Assembly: GCF_000381745.1 (NCBI RefSeq)
Contig: NZ_KB906979.1
Location: forward strand, 35,157 to 99,156
DNA length: 64,000 nt
Direction: 5' to 3'
Source of the DNA: Psychromonas ossibalaenae ATCC BAA-1528
GTDB taxonomy: Bacteria; Pseudomonadota; Gammaproteobacteria; Enterobacterales; Psychromonadaceae
Of this stretch, positions 8,042 to 16,531 are shown one piece after another. The notes beneath the pieces were generated by a model. The model was not told the DNA's origin. It did no database searches and saw nothing but the letters and a program-made list of their open reading frames with translations. Position 1 is the first letter of the stretch, and every line of letters starts with the position of its first letter. A program made the position numbers and the translations under genes.

Positions 8042-8761
8042 ATGAAGAAGTTAATTGTAATTACCGGAGCAAGTTCAGGTATCGGTGCAGCCATCGCTAA
8101 ACGTTTCAGTAAAGAAGGGCATCCGCTTTTATTACTGGCACGCCGCATTGATAAATTAGAAGCACTGCAGCTGCCGGATATGTTGTGTGAAAGAGTAGAT
8201 GTTACTGATAAAAAGAGTTTTGAAGTTGCCATTAAAAAAGCTGAAGCAGTTTATGGACCTGCTGACTGTCTGGTAAATAACGCAGGTAAAATGTTATTAG
8301 GTCAAATTGATACTCAGGACTCATCGGAGTGGAAAAGTATGTTTGATGTAAACGTGATCGGACTTTTAAACGGCCTGCAGGCTGTGCTTGCCCCGATGAA
8401 AGAGCGTAACTGCGGTACAGTTATCAATATCAGCTCCATTGCCGGACGTAAAACATTTGCTAATCATGCTGCCTACTGCGGCACAAAATTCGCTGTGCAT
8501 GCGATTTCTGAAAATGTTCGTGAAGAAGTTGCAGACTCAAATGTACGGGTAACAACTATTGCTCCGGGAGCTGTGGAAACAGAACTGCTGTCGCATACTA
8601 GCTCGACTGAAATTAAAGATGGTTATGATTCATGGAAAGAGTCCATGGGCGGGGTCCTGAAAGCAGATGATATTGCCCGTTCAGTGTTTTTTGCTTATCA
8701 GCAGCCGCAAGGGGTTTGTATCCGTGAAATTGTGGTAGCTCCGACTCGTCAGCAGCCGTAA
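8042..8761 (+). CDS. Short-chain dehydrogenase/reductase (YdfG-like)
   Basis: This 239-residue cytoplasmic enzyme is a classical NAD(P)-dependent short-chain dehydrogenase. It has the cofactor motif TGASSGIG at the N terminus, the NNAG motif (VNNAGKM), the catalytic Ser in NISSIAG and the YxxxK pair in AAYCGTKFAVHA. A basic residue pair after the second strand (ARRIDKL) suggests NADPH. The sequence style is that of the YdfG/serine 3-dehydrogenase group, but the substrate cannot be read from sequence. The ATG at 8042 follows GAGGG by six bases; a TTG at 8030 overlaps that site and is rejected. It is a single gene with a hairpin in its leader and a terminator behind it. Confidence 0.9.
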   Translation: MKKLIVITGASSGIGAAIAKRFSKEGHPLLLLARRIDKLEALQLPDMLCERVDVTDKKSFEVAIKKAEAVYGPADCLVNNAGKMLLGQIDTQDSSEWKSMFDVNVIGLLNGLQAVLAPMKERNCGTVINISSIAGRKTFANHAAYCGTKFAVHAISENVREEVADSNVRVTTIAPGAVETELLSHTSSTEIKDGYDSWKESMGGVLKADDIARSVFFAYQQPQGVCIREIVVAPTRQQP

Positions 8762-8800
8762 TTATTTAGCAGGTATTTTTGCCGGCTTGTGCACAGGTAA

Positions 8801-8841
8801 AAAAAAGTCAGCCTTGAATGGATATTTCATGGCTGATTTTT
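8801..8841. terminator. Bidirectional terminator between SDR and punC
   Basis: An A-run, GTCAGCC, a partly paired loop, GGCTGA and a T-run form a symmetric hairpin between two convergent genes, so it can serve both. Confidence 0.75.
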
Positions 8842-8915
8842 ATGCACATGCGAACTTTGCTGTTTATTCACATTGAACCCTCCCTGGTCCACTTTAAACT
8901 TAAATTTTGATAAAT

Positions 8916-10151
8916 TTATTGAGCTGTTTGGGCCTGCTGCTGTGTTTTAGCGCTTTTAGCAACTAGCGGATATGCAAGTATTACAATTCCCGCCTGAAGG
9001 AGCATTACTGTTGTCATTGCCACTAAGCCGTAACCGCTGATAAATGCCGATACCAGACCACTGGCGATAACACAAAGCATCATCTGTAGAAAGTTCATTA
9101 ATCCAGATGCAGATGCGCTGTTTTCTTTAAAGTCAGATAAAGCACTGTTAGCAACAATCGGATAAATTGCACCATTTGCCGCTGCCATAAAGCACATTAG
9201 AGCCAGGAAAGGTACGATAGAGGTGCTGGTAAAATTGACAGCAACAATAAACATAAGCAGTACACTGACAGTGAACAGCTTTAATAACCACGGCAGTATT
9301 ACTGCTGGTTCATGCTTGTTTAATAAAACTCGGCAGGTATAACCACCAACGATAAAGGCGATAGTTTGCGGTACATAGCTTAGGCCGATATCAGCGCCTG
9401 AGTAACCCATGCTGGTCATTACAAAAGGAGAACCGGTCAGCCATGCAAAAAAAGCTGCTGAACAGGCTGCATAAATGAGCATATTGCCGGTGAATTTTTT
9501 TGACTGCAGAATAGTTTTGTACGACTGAAACACATTTAATGGTTTTGAGGCCGGTGACAACTTTGCTGATTGAAGCGGTGCTGCAGACTGCGGTAGTGTA
9601 AAATCAATTAAGCTGCTGCGCAGGATCAGTACTGCACCAATGGCAACTAACGAGTAGAAAATAGACTGCCAGCCAAACTGTGCTTCAAGCACAGCACCTA
9701 ATAGCGGCGCTAAGGCTGGTGATAATGCAACTAGCGGCATTACCGTTGCAAATATACGCTGCGAAGTTTTTGAATCATATTTTTCGATGACAAATGATTG
9801 CCATATTATTGTGGAGCCGCAGGCGCCGACTGCCTGAATAAAACGACCGAATAACAGTACTTCAATACTGCTGGAAAAAGCACAAATAACACTACCGATA
9901 ATGAAAATTATTAAACTTGAACATAATACTAGTTTTTTTCCGAAACGTTTTGCTAAAGGTCCGTATACCAGCTGTCCGCCTGCCATCCCTAATAGGAATA
10001 TAGTCAATGACCAGCCTATTAAGCTCTCATTTGTTTGTAAATCCTGACGAATAATATCAAAAGCAGGCAGATACATATCTGTTGCTAAAAAGCCCAGCAT
10101 ACTAAGTCCGGCTAACCAGATATACGGAATTACGGTTTTTTCTTTTGTCAT
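8916..10151 (-). CDS. punC: MFS purine nucleoside exporter PunC-like (Bcr/CflA group)
   Basis: This 411-residue major facilitator protein with about 12 membrane segments belongs to the Bcr/CflA drug-proton antiporter group. It has the TDMYLPAFD motif in helix 1 and the helix 2-3 loop GPLAKRFGKK. Its divergent neighbour is a close match to E. coli PunR (YdhB), and the E. coli partner of PunR is the YdhC/PunC transporter of purine nucleosides, so this gene is assigned as punC by both family and context. The ATG at 10151 follows an AGAGGTAAC ribosome site. It is expected in the inner membrane and under PunR control from the 99-bp shared intergenic region. Drug efflux remains an alternative role. 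Confidence 0.82.
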   Translation of the reverse strand: MTKEKTVIPYIWLAGLSMLGFLATDMYLPAFDIIRQDLQTNESLIGWSLTIFLLGMAGGQLVYGPLAKRFGKKLVLCSSLIIFIIGSVICAFSSSIEVLLFGRFIQAVGACGSTIIWQSFVIEKYDSKTSQRIFATVMPLVALSPALAPLLGAVLEAQFGWQSIFYSLVAIGAVLILRSSLIDFTLPQSAAPLQSAKLSPASKPLNVFQSYKTILQSKKFTGNMLIYAACSAAFFAWLTGSPFVMTSMGYSGADIGLSYVPQTIAFIVGGYTCRVLLNKHEPAVILPWLLKLFTVSVLLMFIVAVNFTSTSIVPFLALMCFMAAANGAIYPIVANSALSDFKENSASASGLMNFLQMMLCVIASGLVSAFISGYGLVAMTTVMLLQAGIVILAYPLVAKSAKTQQQAQTAQ

Positions 10152-10201
10152 TGTTACCTCTGAAATAATAAATTTTCCACAGTTTATTCTTGCTATTTAG
10201 T

Positions 10202-10227
10202 ATTGTGAAACGGTATATTTTCACTAT
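10202..10227. promoter_or_regulatory. Candidate PunR operator between punC and punR
   Basis: GTGAAA (10205-10210) and TTTCAC (10219-10224) form an inverted repeat that extends outward as ATTGTGAAA/TTTCACTAT with one mismatch. An interrupted dyad in a short divergent LysR intergenic region is the usual position for the LysR-type recognition site. Confidence 0.5.
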
Positions 10228-10250
10228 TCCTTTCAAAATAATTGATGCGT

Positions 10251-11153
10251 ATGTTTTCCAACCAAGATCTTGTTGTTATTGATACTGTCGCGCGGCGCGG
10301 CAGTTTTTCAGCCGCTGCTGATGAGCTGCATAAAGTGCCGAGTGCTATAAGTTACACCGTTAAATCGATCGAAAATAAATTAAATGTGGTCCTGTTTAAA
10401 CGTCTGCACCGCAAAGTACAACTAACCCCTGCGGGTGATTATTTTGTAGAGCAGGCGAGGCTGCTGTTGAAGCAGATGGATGATATAAAATTTCAAACCC
10501 AGCGGGTTGCTAATGGATGGCAGAGCAGTGTATCTATTGCACTGGATAATGTGGTACGCGAAGCCAGCGTGAACCAGCTGGTAAAGGATTTTTACGATGA
10601 ATTTCCCGATGTTGAGCTGCTGCTTACCATGGAAGTATTTAACGGAGTGTGGGATGCTTTAGCTGACGGCCGTGCGGACATTGCTATTGGTGCAACAGCT
10701 TCTGTACCGATTGCTGGAAATATATCTTATCGTGCTATGGGCTCTCTTTCATGGGATTTTGTAGTAAGTGCCGATCATGAATTAGCCGCATACAGTGAGC
10801 CGCTAAAAGAGAGTGAGCTTATAAGTTACCCATGTATCTGTTTAGATGATAGTTCACGCAAACTTCCAAAACGAACGACCTGGCTTCTGGATAATCAGAG
10901 ACGTTTGGTTGTGCCAAACTGGCACAGTGCTGAACAGTGTTTTATTGCCGGCCTGGGAATTGGTATTATGCCGTCGCATCGTTCAAGACCGCTGGTGGAG
11001 AAAGGGGTCTTGATTGAACGGACATTACTGAAACCGCACCCGAACAGCCCCTGCTGTCTGGCCTGGAATAATGACAGCTTAAATCCAGCTGTTATCTGGT
11101 TATTGAATTACCTCGGTGACAGTGAAAAACTACATGCAGAATGGCTTTGTTAG
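10251..11153 (+). CDS. punR: LysR-type regulator PunR
   Basis: The 300-residue product is a LysR-family activator. It has an N-terminal winged helix (ARRGSFSAAADELHKVPSAI) and a C-terminal effector domain. Several long stretches agree with E. coli PunR/YdhB from memory, including EVFNGVWDALADGRADIAIG, the TWLLDNQRRLVVPNW segment and the C-terminal WLLNYLGDSE. PunR activates punC in response to purine nucleosides such as adenosine. ATG codons lie at 10245 and 10251 and a TTG at 10242; the ATG at 10251 aligns with the E. coli start, and none has a clear ribosome site. The gene is divergent from punC with a dyad between them, which fits autoregulation and activation. Confidence 0.88.
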   Translation: MFSNQDLVVIDTVARRGSFSAAADELHKVPSAISYTVKSIENKLNVVLFKRLHRKVQLTPAGDYFVEQARLLLKQMDDIKFQTQRVANGWQSSVSIALDNVVREASVNQLVKDFYDEFPDVELLLTMEVFNGVWDALADGRADIAIGATASVPIAGNISYRAMGSLSWDFVVSADHELAAYSEPLKESELISYPCICLDDSSRKLPKRTTWLLDNQRRLVVPNWHSAEQCFIAGLGIGIMPSHRSRPLVEKGVLIERTLLKPHPNSPCCLAWNNDSLNPAVIWLLNYLGDSEKLHAEWLC

Positions 11154-11206
11154 TGACTCATTGTTTGCTTTTTCTGCGGGGAGAAAGCTCCGTAAACAGC
11201 CCGAAA

Positions 11207-12355
11207 TCAGCTGCTCAGTGATGAAACTCTTTTACGAAGACGTGAAGCAGAATCCACTGCGTTAGCTTGACAGACGAATAAACCGATCTGTTCATAACCG
11301 CCCATCTTCTGGGTCTGTGCAAGAAACTCAAAATATAATCCGCAGCCTGGGCCGTTGTTGACTATCATATTGTAAGCTGGCGGGATGTCCATATCTTCCA
11401 TCAGTCCGATAATTGTCTGTATGGACTCTTGCACAGCAAGGGTCACCTGTTGTTTTTCTACCGAACTTAACTGATGTAAATAACGTTTACTGCTGTCTTT
11501 TACCATCAGCATCATATCCAGAGGACGTTTCATAAAATAGGGCACAATGAGTATTACTTCTCCGTAATCTTTGACAATTAAATTAGCTGGATTTTCGTCC
11601 TGCATAAACTGACTGAAACTCTTTTCGTGGCGTTTACGAAATCGTAGATTATTAAAAAAACGCTGCGGTAAAATATTGCTGTATGCGATCTGCTGATGCC
11701 CGTGGGTTAATGACGCACCAGCAGCTGCCCCGTAGTTTTTTATGATTGACACATAACCACTTACCATTTGTTGTTCCATTTTTGTGATAGAGCGGGACAT
11801 AAAACTGGTTGTCTGGCAGAGTAATATTTTTTCTAATGCCGCCAGCTGTTCAAAGCTGATTAACGCATCAGTAAAGGGCAGGTTATGCCAGTCTTTATCG
11901 TGAATAGATGAGGTCCATTGTAAGAGGTGAAATCCATATGAAGCACGTCCTTTATGCTCTAAGTCCTGATGTAAAAAATAATCAGCTTCTTCTTGAGGCA
12001 ATTCTTCGATCGGATGAAAAATGGGATAAATATTTTTATTAATAAAAGTAAAACCTTCACTCTGCTCAGCAAGATCCAGGATCTCTGAGCTTTGACCATT
12101 GCAGATGGGACAATTCTCGAACTCTTGATGCTGGGGCGGTTTGTCAACTGTAGTATGAATTCGTTTAGCGCGGGAGGAGTTATAAACCACCAGGTTACCA
12201 TTACGCGGATCAATCTGGCAGATGCCGTCGGGTGAATATTTACTGAGCAGTTCATCATTATTTATATTGTTTAATATTTCGGCAAAGTCCAGCTCGCCCA
12301 TGTCACAGCTGAGCATCATTTTTTTTGCATCTTCAAGCTTGAGCTGCTGTTTCAT
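11207..12355 (-). CDS. GalT-like HIT-superfamily nucleotidyltransferase, substrate unknown
   Basis: This 382-residue protein resembles galactose-1-phosphate uridylyltransferase and related sugar-phosphate nucleotidyltransferases. It has an early zinc-type CPIC motif (ENCPICNGQSSE), the helix-strand segment with NYGAAAGASLTHGHQQIAYS at the active site, and a late second HIT half with FEFLAQTQKMGGYE. The active site HGHQQ differs from the HPHGQ of true GalT, so its nucleotide-sugar substrate is probably different; an ADP-sugar phosphorylase-like role is one option. No gal genes are nearby. The ATG at 12355 follows an AGGGA site; a longer reading from a TTG at 12478 has no support. It stands alone, convergent to punR. 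Confidence 0.72.
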   Translation of the reverse strand: MKQQLKLEDAKKMMLSCDMGELDFAEILNNINNDELLSKYSPDGICQIDPRNGNLVVYNSSRAKRIHTTVDKPPQHQEFENCPICNGQSSEILDLAEQSEGFTFINKNIYPIFHPIEELPQEEADYFLHQDLEHKGRASYGFHLLQWTSSIHDKDWHNLPFTDALISFEQLAALEKILLCQTTSFMSRSITKMEQQMVSGYVSIIKNYGAAAGASLTHGHQQIAYSNILPQRFFNNLRFRKRHEKSFSQFMQDENPANLIVKDYGEVILIVPYFMKRPLDMMLMVKDSSKRYLHQLSSVEKQQVTLAVQESIQTIIGLMEDMDIPPAYNMIVNNGPGCGLYFEFLAQTQKMGGYEQIGLFVCQANAVDSASRLRKRVSSLSS

Positions 12356-12658
12356 AGATATCTTCCCTGGCTTCTTATATTTATCTTGAGTATAGATAAA
12401 AAATGCAACCGACTTGACCAGATGTACAGCAAAATGAAGATACCCGCTCCGAGCCCCGCTTACTTGCAGTATTTTCAATGCTTCAAGTCAGTAACCATCA
12501 GCATTTAACTTTAAAGGCATTAAAATGTTATATATACATCAATTTTTTAAATATATTGAAGTCGGCTTAGCAAAAGTTTCAATTAGTTATAAGCTCTTTA
12601 ATAGAGTGGCTGGTTAGTTCAGTCGTCTTGGTCTTACATACATACAAAGGATGTAACT

Positions 12659-14539
12659 ATGAAAGTGTCCGTCAAAGTTGTTTTAATATCTTCCTTAGTG
12701 CTGGTTTTAGCGATTAGTTCGTTGTCGTTATTTCAGTATCGGGAAATAAAAAGCACCCTACAAAATCAGTCAAGTGCATCGATAGAGGAATCTAGTGACG
12801 CTTTGGCGCAGCAGATAACCTACTGGCTGAGTGGTAAGTTAGAAATCATAGATCTGATGGCGCAGGTGATTGACTCCGATTTTACTGCTGACAACATACA
12901 GAAAACCTTCGACAGCCCGCTGCTTAAACATAACTTTTTGCTTATTTTCGGCGGACTGCACACTGACGGAATACGTATTACTAATGATCCGAGCTGGCAG
13001 CCTGAAGGCTGGGATGCAAGAAAGCGCCCCTGGTACGATGTTGCTAGAAATGCCAACCAGGCAATGATCACTGAACCCTATGCTGATGCAGTATCAAAGG
13101 AGATTATGATCTCTGTAGTGGCTAACTTTACCGATAAAGGCAGTTTCAAGGGGGCTTTTGGCGGCGATCTTAGTTTAAAAACTGTATCTGATGCACTTAA
13201 TACTCTGAGTTTTAATGATGCGGGTTATGCCTTCTTATTAACCAAGAGCGGTAATATTATTAGTCACCCCCACAGTGAAAATAATGGTAAAGATTATTCG
13301 TTGTTATTTGACGGGCAGTCAGTTGCTTTAGACAAGAAAGTTAAGGAAATTGAAGTTGACGGTCAGTCTATGTGGGTAAGTTTTACCCCGCTTAAAGGAC
13401 TTCGAGGCATGGACTGGTATATTGGTGTTGTGGTTGATGCCGATATTGTGATGGCAGAGGCAGATGCAATGGGCTGGCGCTCATTTATAGGTGTACTAAT
13501 CAGTGTTGCTATCGGTTTCTTTGTTCTTGGTACCCTGATGCAGACTATTTTAAAACCTATTACTCTGTTAAGTGACTCATTAGTTGAGATTAACAGCGGT
13601 AACGGTGACTTAACCAAACGCCTGCCGATCATATCTAAGGATGAATTTGGAGATGTGGCAATTCAATTTAATATATTTGTTGGCAATCTTCAGGGCATTG
13701 TTTCCAAAGTTAAAAATCTTGCTTCACAAATTGGCGGCAGTACGGTTCAAGTAAGTGATGAGTCGGAAAAAGCTTCCCATGAACTGCAGCAGCAGTTAAG
13801 TGAGCTGGATCAGCTCGCCACGGCTATGAATGAGATGGCGTCAAGTGCAGTTGAGGTAGCTAAAAACGCTCAGGTAGCTGCTGAGGCTGCCGGCACCGCC
13901 GATGTCGAAACTGGTAACGGGGTAATGGTTGTTTCCGCGGCGACAGACTCAATGAACCAGCTGGCTGCTCAGATGGAAGGGGCAGTTGATTCGGTTGTTG
14001 AACTTGCAAATTTCAGCAATAATATTGAATCAATATTATCTGTTATTACAAGTATTGCTGATCAGACCAACCTGCTGGCGTTAAATGCCGCCATTGAAGC
14101 AGCTAGGGCCGGTGAGTCTGGCCGAGGGTTTGCGGTTGTTGCAGATGAAGTTCGTTCATTAGCTTCACGTACACAGGAATCGACCAGCGAAATTAGATCC
14201 ATGATTGAGCAGCTGCAGACCGGGGTACGTAAGTCGGAAGAAATTATTAAACAAAGCCGCGAAGCTGCCATAAACACGGCGGAAGAGGCTGGTAAAGCAA
14301 ATGATATGCTGTCAACAATTCAGTCTGCGATTGTGCAGATCAATGATATGAATCTACAGATAGCCGCCGCTGCCGAGGAACAGTCTGCAACTTCTGAAGA
14401 GATTAATCGTAATACGACGAATATCAGGGATATCACTCAAGATGTTACCAATGGAGCACATGAGCAGGTAAAACATGCTGAACTGATGCGCGAACAGGTT
14501 GGAGAACAGGATGATCAGTTAAATAACTTTAAGGTTTAA
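12659..14539 (+). CDS. Methyl-accepting chemotaxis protein with dCache sensor
   Basis: This is a 626-residue chemoreceptor. It has an N-terminal membrane anchor ([19 protein letters not shown]), a periplasmic double-Cache domain (about 35-270), a second membrane segment (about 275-297), a HAMP domain ([16 protein letters not shown]) and the cytoplasmic signalling domain with the hairpin tip [20 protein letters not shown]. The sensor contains WDARKRPWY followed by EPYADA, close to the amino-acid-binding Cache signature (R-x-W-Y then Y then D), but with Trp where the first Tyr is expected, so the ligand may be an amino acid or a relative. The ATG at 12659 follows AAAGGATG. It is a single-gene unit with a strong terminator. 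Confidence 0.93.
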   Translation: MKVSVKVVLISSLVLVLAISSLSLFQYREIKSTLQNQSSASIEESSDALAQQITYWLSGKLEIIDLMAQVIDSDFTADNIQKTFDSPLLKHNFLLIFGGLHTDGIRITNDPSWQPEGWDARKRPWYDVARNANQAMITEPYADAVSKEIMISVVANFTDKGSFKGAFGGDLSLKTVSDALNTLSFNDAGYAFLLTKSGNIISHPHSENNGKDYSLLFDGQSVALDKKVKEIEVDGQSMWVSFTPLKGLRGMDWYIGVVVDADIVMAEADAMGWRSFIGVLISVAIGFFVLGTLMQTILKPITLLSDSLVEINSGNGDLTKRLPIISKDEFGDVAIQFNIFVGNLQGIVSKVKNLASQIGGSTVQVSDESEKASHELQQQLSELDQLATAMNEMASSAVEVAKNAQVAAEAAGTADVETGNGVMVVSAATDSMNQLAAQMEGAVDSVVELANFSNNIESILSVITSIADQTNLLALNAAIEAARAGESGRGFAVVADEVRSLASRTQESTSEIRSMIEQLQTGVRKSEEIIKQSREAAINTAEEAGKANDMLSTIQSAIVQINDMNLQIAAAAEEQSATSEEINRNTTNIRDITQDVTNGAHEQVKHAELMREQVGEQDDQLNNFKV

Positions 14540-14561
14540 ACTGTCTATTAAAAAGTAGAAT

Positions 14562-14599
14562 AAAAAGCCCGCGTGAATATTTCACGGCGGGTTTTTTTT
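14562..14599. terminator. Bidirectional terminator after the chemoreceptor gene
   Basis: AAAAAGCCCGC, a GTGAA/TTCAC inner stem and GGCGGG followed by eight Ts form a typical bidirectional terminator between two convergent genes. Its T-run reaches the stop codon of the EamA gene. Confidence 0.85.
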
Positions 14600-15509
14600 A
14601 TAGTTTACTGTTAACAGGTTTAAGGTCAGGAGCTGCAGGCGGCTTTTTATCCGTGAGTTTAATTTGCGCCAGCATTACCCCGGAAATAACCATAATGCCG
14701 CCGAGCAGGTGGTATGACTGCAGCTTTTCATCTAGAAACAGTGCCGCTAATGAGGCTGCGACAACTGGCAGCAGGTTCATAAACATAGCACTAGATTCTG
14801 CCCCGATTAAATCAATCGCTTTGACCCACATCCATGGGGCAATAATCGAAGCACCGACAGCTGCATAAGCGATTAACGGCAGTGATTCAGTTGTTGGTAA
14901 AAGAGACTGGCTGGTCAGCCATAACGGGCAGAGCATAACTACTGAAAACAATCCCTGCATATAAATAAGCTGCCAGCTGCTCAGCGGCATTTTCCAGCGC
15001 TTAAGCAGCACGCAGTATGTGGCGTAAACAGTCGCAGCAATGACCATCAGGCCGTCACCCTGGGTAACAGGCTGGTCTAACATAAATAACAGATCGCCGC
15101 TGCCGAGCATATAAGCTAAGCCGGTAATTGAAATAACTGCGCCGATAATGCTTAGTGTTGAAAGACGCTTACCCAGCAGCGGCACTGCGATAAAAATACT
15201 CAGCAGCGGTACCAGTGCTGTAATCAGCGACATATTAGTTGCAGTCGTAGTTAAACCCGCGTAATAACCTAATGACTGATTTAATACCATGCCCAGCAGC
15301 CCTAAGAATGCCAGCTTAGCGAGATATGGGCGGATAGTTTTACGTGCTTTAATAACCGCAGGTAAACAAAACGGTGTTAAAATCAGCATAGCAAAAAACC
15401 ACCTGAAAAAGCTCATGGCGCTGGGCTCTATCAGCGAAACCGAGCTGACATTGACGATTGAGTTGCCGCCCCAGATGATAACGGTGAAAAGCGGAAATAG
15501 GTAATTCAT
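14598..15509 (-). CDS. EamA/DMT-family membrane transporter
   Basis: The 303-residue product has about ten hydrophobic segments in two EamA repeats, as in the drug/metabolite transporter superfamily. Typical features are an N-terminal PLFTVIIWGGNSIVNVSSV and the helix with FRWFFAMLILTP. Members export amino acids, nucleobases or other metabolites; the cargo cannot be read here. A longer frame reaches 15665, but it would overlap the divergent AraC gene and its extra residues look non-membrane. The ATG at 15509 fits the usual family start. It is divergent from an AraC regulator 98 bases away, which is probably its controller. Confidence 0.88.
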   Translation of the reverse strand: MNYLFPLFTVIIWGGNSIVNVSSVSLIEPSAMSFFRWFFAMLILTPFCLPAVIKARKTIRPYLAKLAFLGLLGMVLNQSLGYYAGLTTTATNMSLITALVPLLSIFIAVPLLGKRLSTLSIIGAVISITGLAYMLGSGDLLFMLDQPVTQGDGLMVIAATVYATYCVLLKRWKMPLSSWQLIYMQGLFSVVMLCPLWLTSQSLLPTTESLPLIAYAAVGASIIAPWMWVKAIDLIGAESSAMFMNLLPVVAASLAALFLDEKLQSYHLLGGIMVISGVMLAQIKLTDKKPPAAPDLKPVNSKL

Positions 15510-15607
15510 GGACTTAGTGTCTGTTAATAAAAGATGCAAACAGTGTGGCAGGTCTGTATGGTTATATATATCTCTGATCAGACAGTAAGCCTCATTAGGA
15601 AGACAAC

Positions 15608-16396
15608 ATGTTAAGTGTCCGTAATATTCAGCCGGCTCTGCAGCTAAAAGACCTACCGGCCGCACAGTTTCTTCTTTTTGATGCTTTCCGTTCCAATACC
15701 GAAACGCGCCCGCATTTGCATCCCTGGGGACAGCTTCAGATAGTCAGCGGCGGCTTATTGGAGTTACAGGCGCAGGGAAAACGTTTTTTATCTCCGCCCA
15801 ATCTGGCCATCTGGGTACCTGCCGGCATTGTGCATCAGAGTTATAACCGCAAACCCATTGATTATTGTTCGGTTAATATAGTGCCTGAACTGGCCGGAGA
15901 CTTGCCTGGTCATGTATGTTTATTAGCGGTAACAGCGATTATCGATGCAGTAATTTCCGATCTGCGCAATAGAGATGTTCGTACTGCGCAAAGTCAGGCA
16001 GATAAACGTTTGTTTAAAGTACTGCTGGATCAGTTAGCCATAACAGATCAGATTGAACACTTCTTACCGGTTAGTAAACATAAATTACTGGCACCAGTAT
16101 TAACGGCACTTGAGCTGGATCCTGCCGATGATACACCGCTGTTTGTCTGGGCTAAACGCGTACATAGTACTGAAAGAACGCTGGCGCGTCATTGTCAGAA
16201 TGAGCTGGGCATGAACTTTACCGAGTGGCGTTTAAGAATGCGTTATATTTATTCTCTGGAGCTGCTTAGAAGCGGCAGATCCGTAAAAGATATTGCTTTT
16301 ACGCTTGGTTATAATCAGGCCAGCCCGTTTATCACTATGTTTAAAAAATATGCTGAATGCACACCGGAGCAGTATAAACTCAAGCATGCAATATAA
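15608..16396 (+). CDS. AraC-family regulator with cupin sensor
   Basis: This 262-residue transcription factor has an N-terminal cupin (about 35-85: HLHPWGQLQIVSGGLLEL and the PAGIVHQS segment) and a C-terminal AraC helix-turn-helix pair (about 160-258: VHSTERTLARHCQNELGM and VKDIAFTLGYNQASPFITMF). Such regulators usually control a divergent transporter, and here an EamA exporter starts 98 bases away on the other strand. The ATG at 15608 follows AGGAAG by five bases. The inducer is unknown. A simple local regulator-exporter circuit is inferred. Confidence 0.88.
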   Translation: MLSVRNIQPALQLKDLPAAQFLLFDAFRSNTETRPHLHPWGQLQIVSGGLLELQAQGKRFLSPPNLAIWVPAGIVHQSYNRKPIDYCSVNIVPELAGDLPGHVCLLAVTAIIDAVISDLRNRDVRTAQSQADKRLFKVLLDQLAITDQIEHFLPVSKHKLLAPVLTALELDPADDTPLFVWAKRVHSTERTLARHCQNELGMNFTEWRLRMRYIYSLELLRSGRSVKDIAFTLGYNQASPFITMFKKYAECTPEQYKLKHAI

Positions 16397-16531
16397 GTAA
16401 ACCGCTTAGAGAAGGCTGCTTGTTATTGATCCGGCAGATATTAAATCCCATATCTTCTATTAATGCATTCATCTGCCAAGTATAGCCTCTTTAAAGATTT
16501 AATTACAAAAAGTGACAAAGATAATAGTTTT

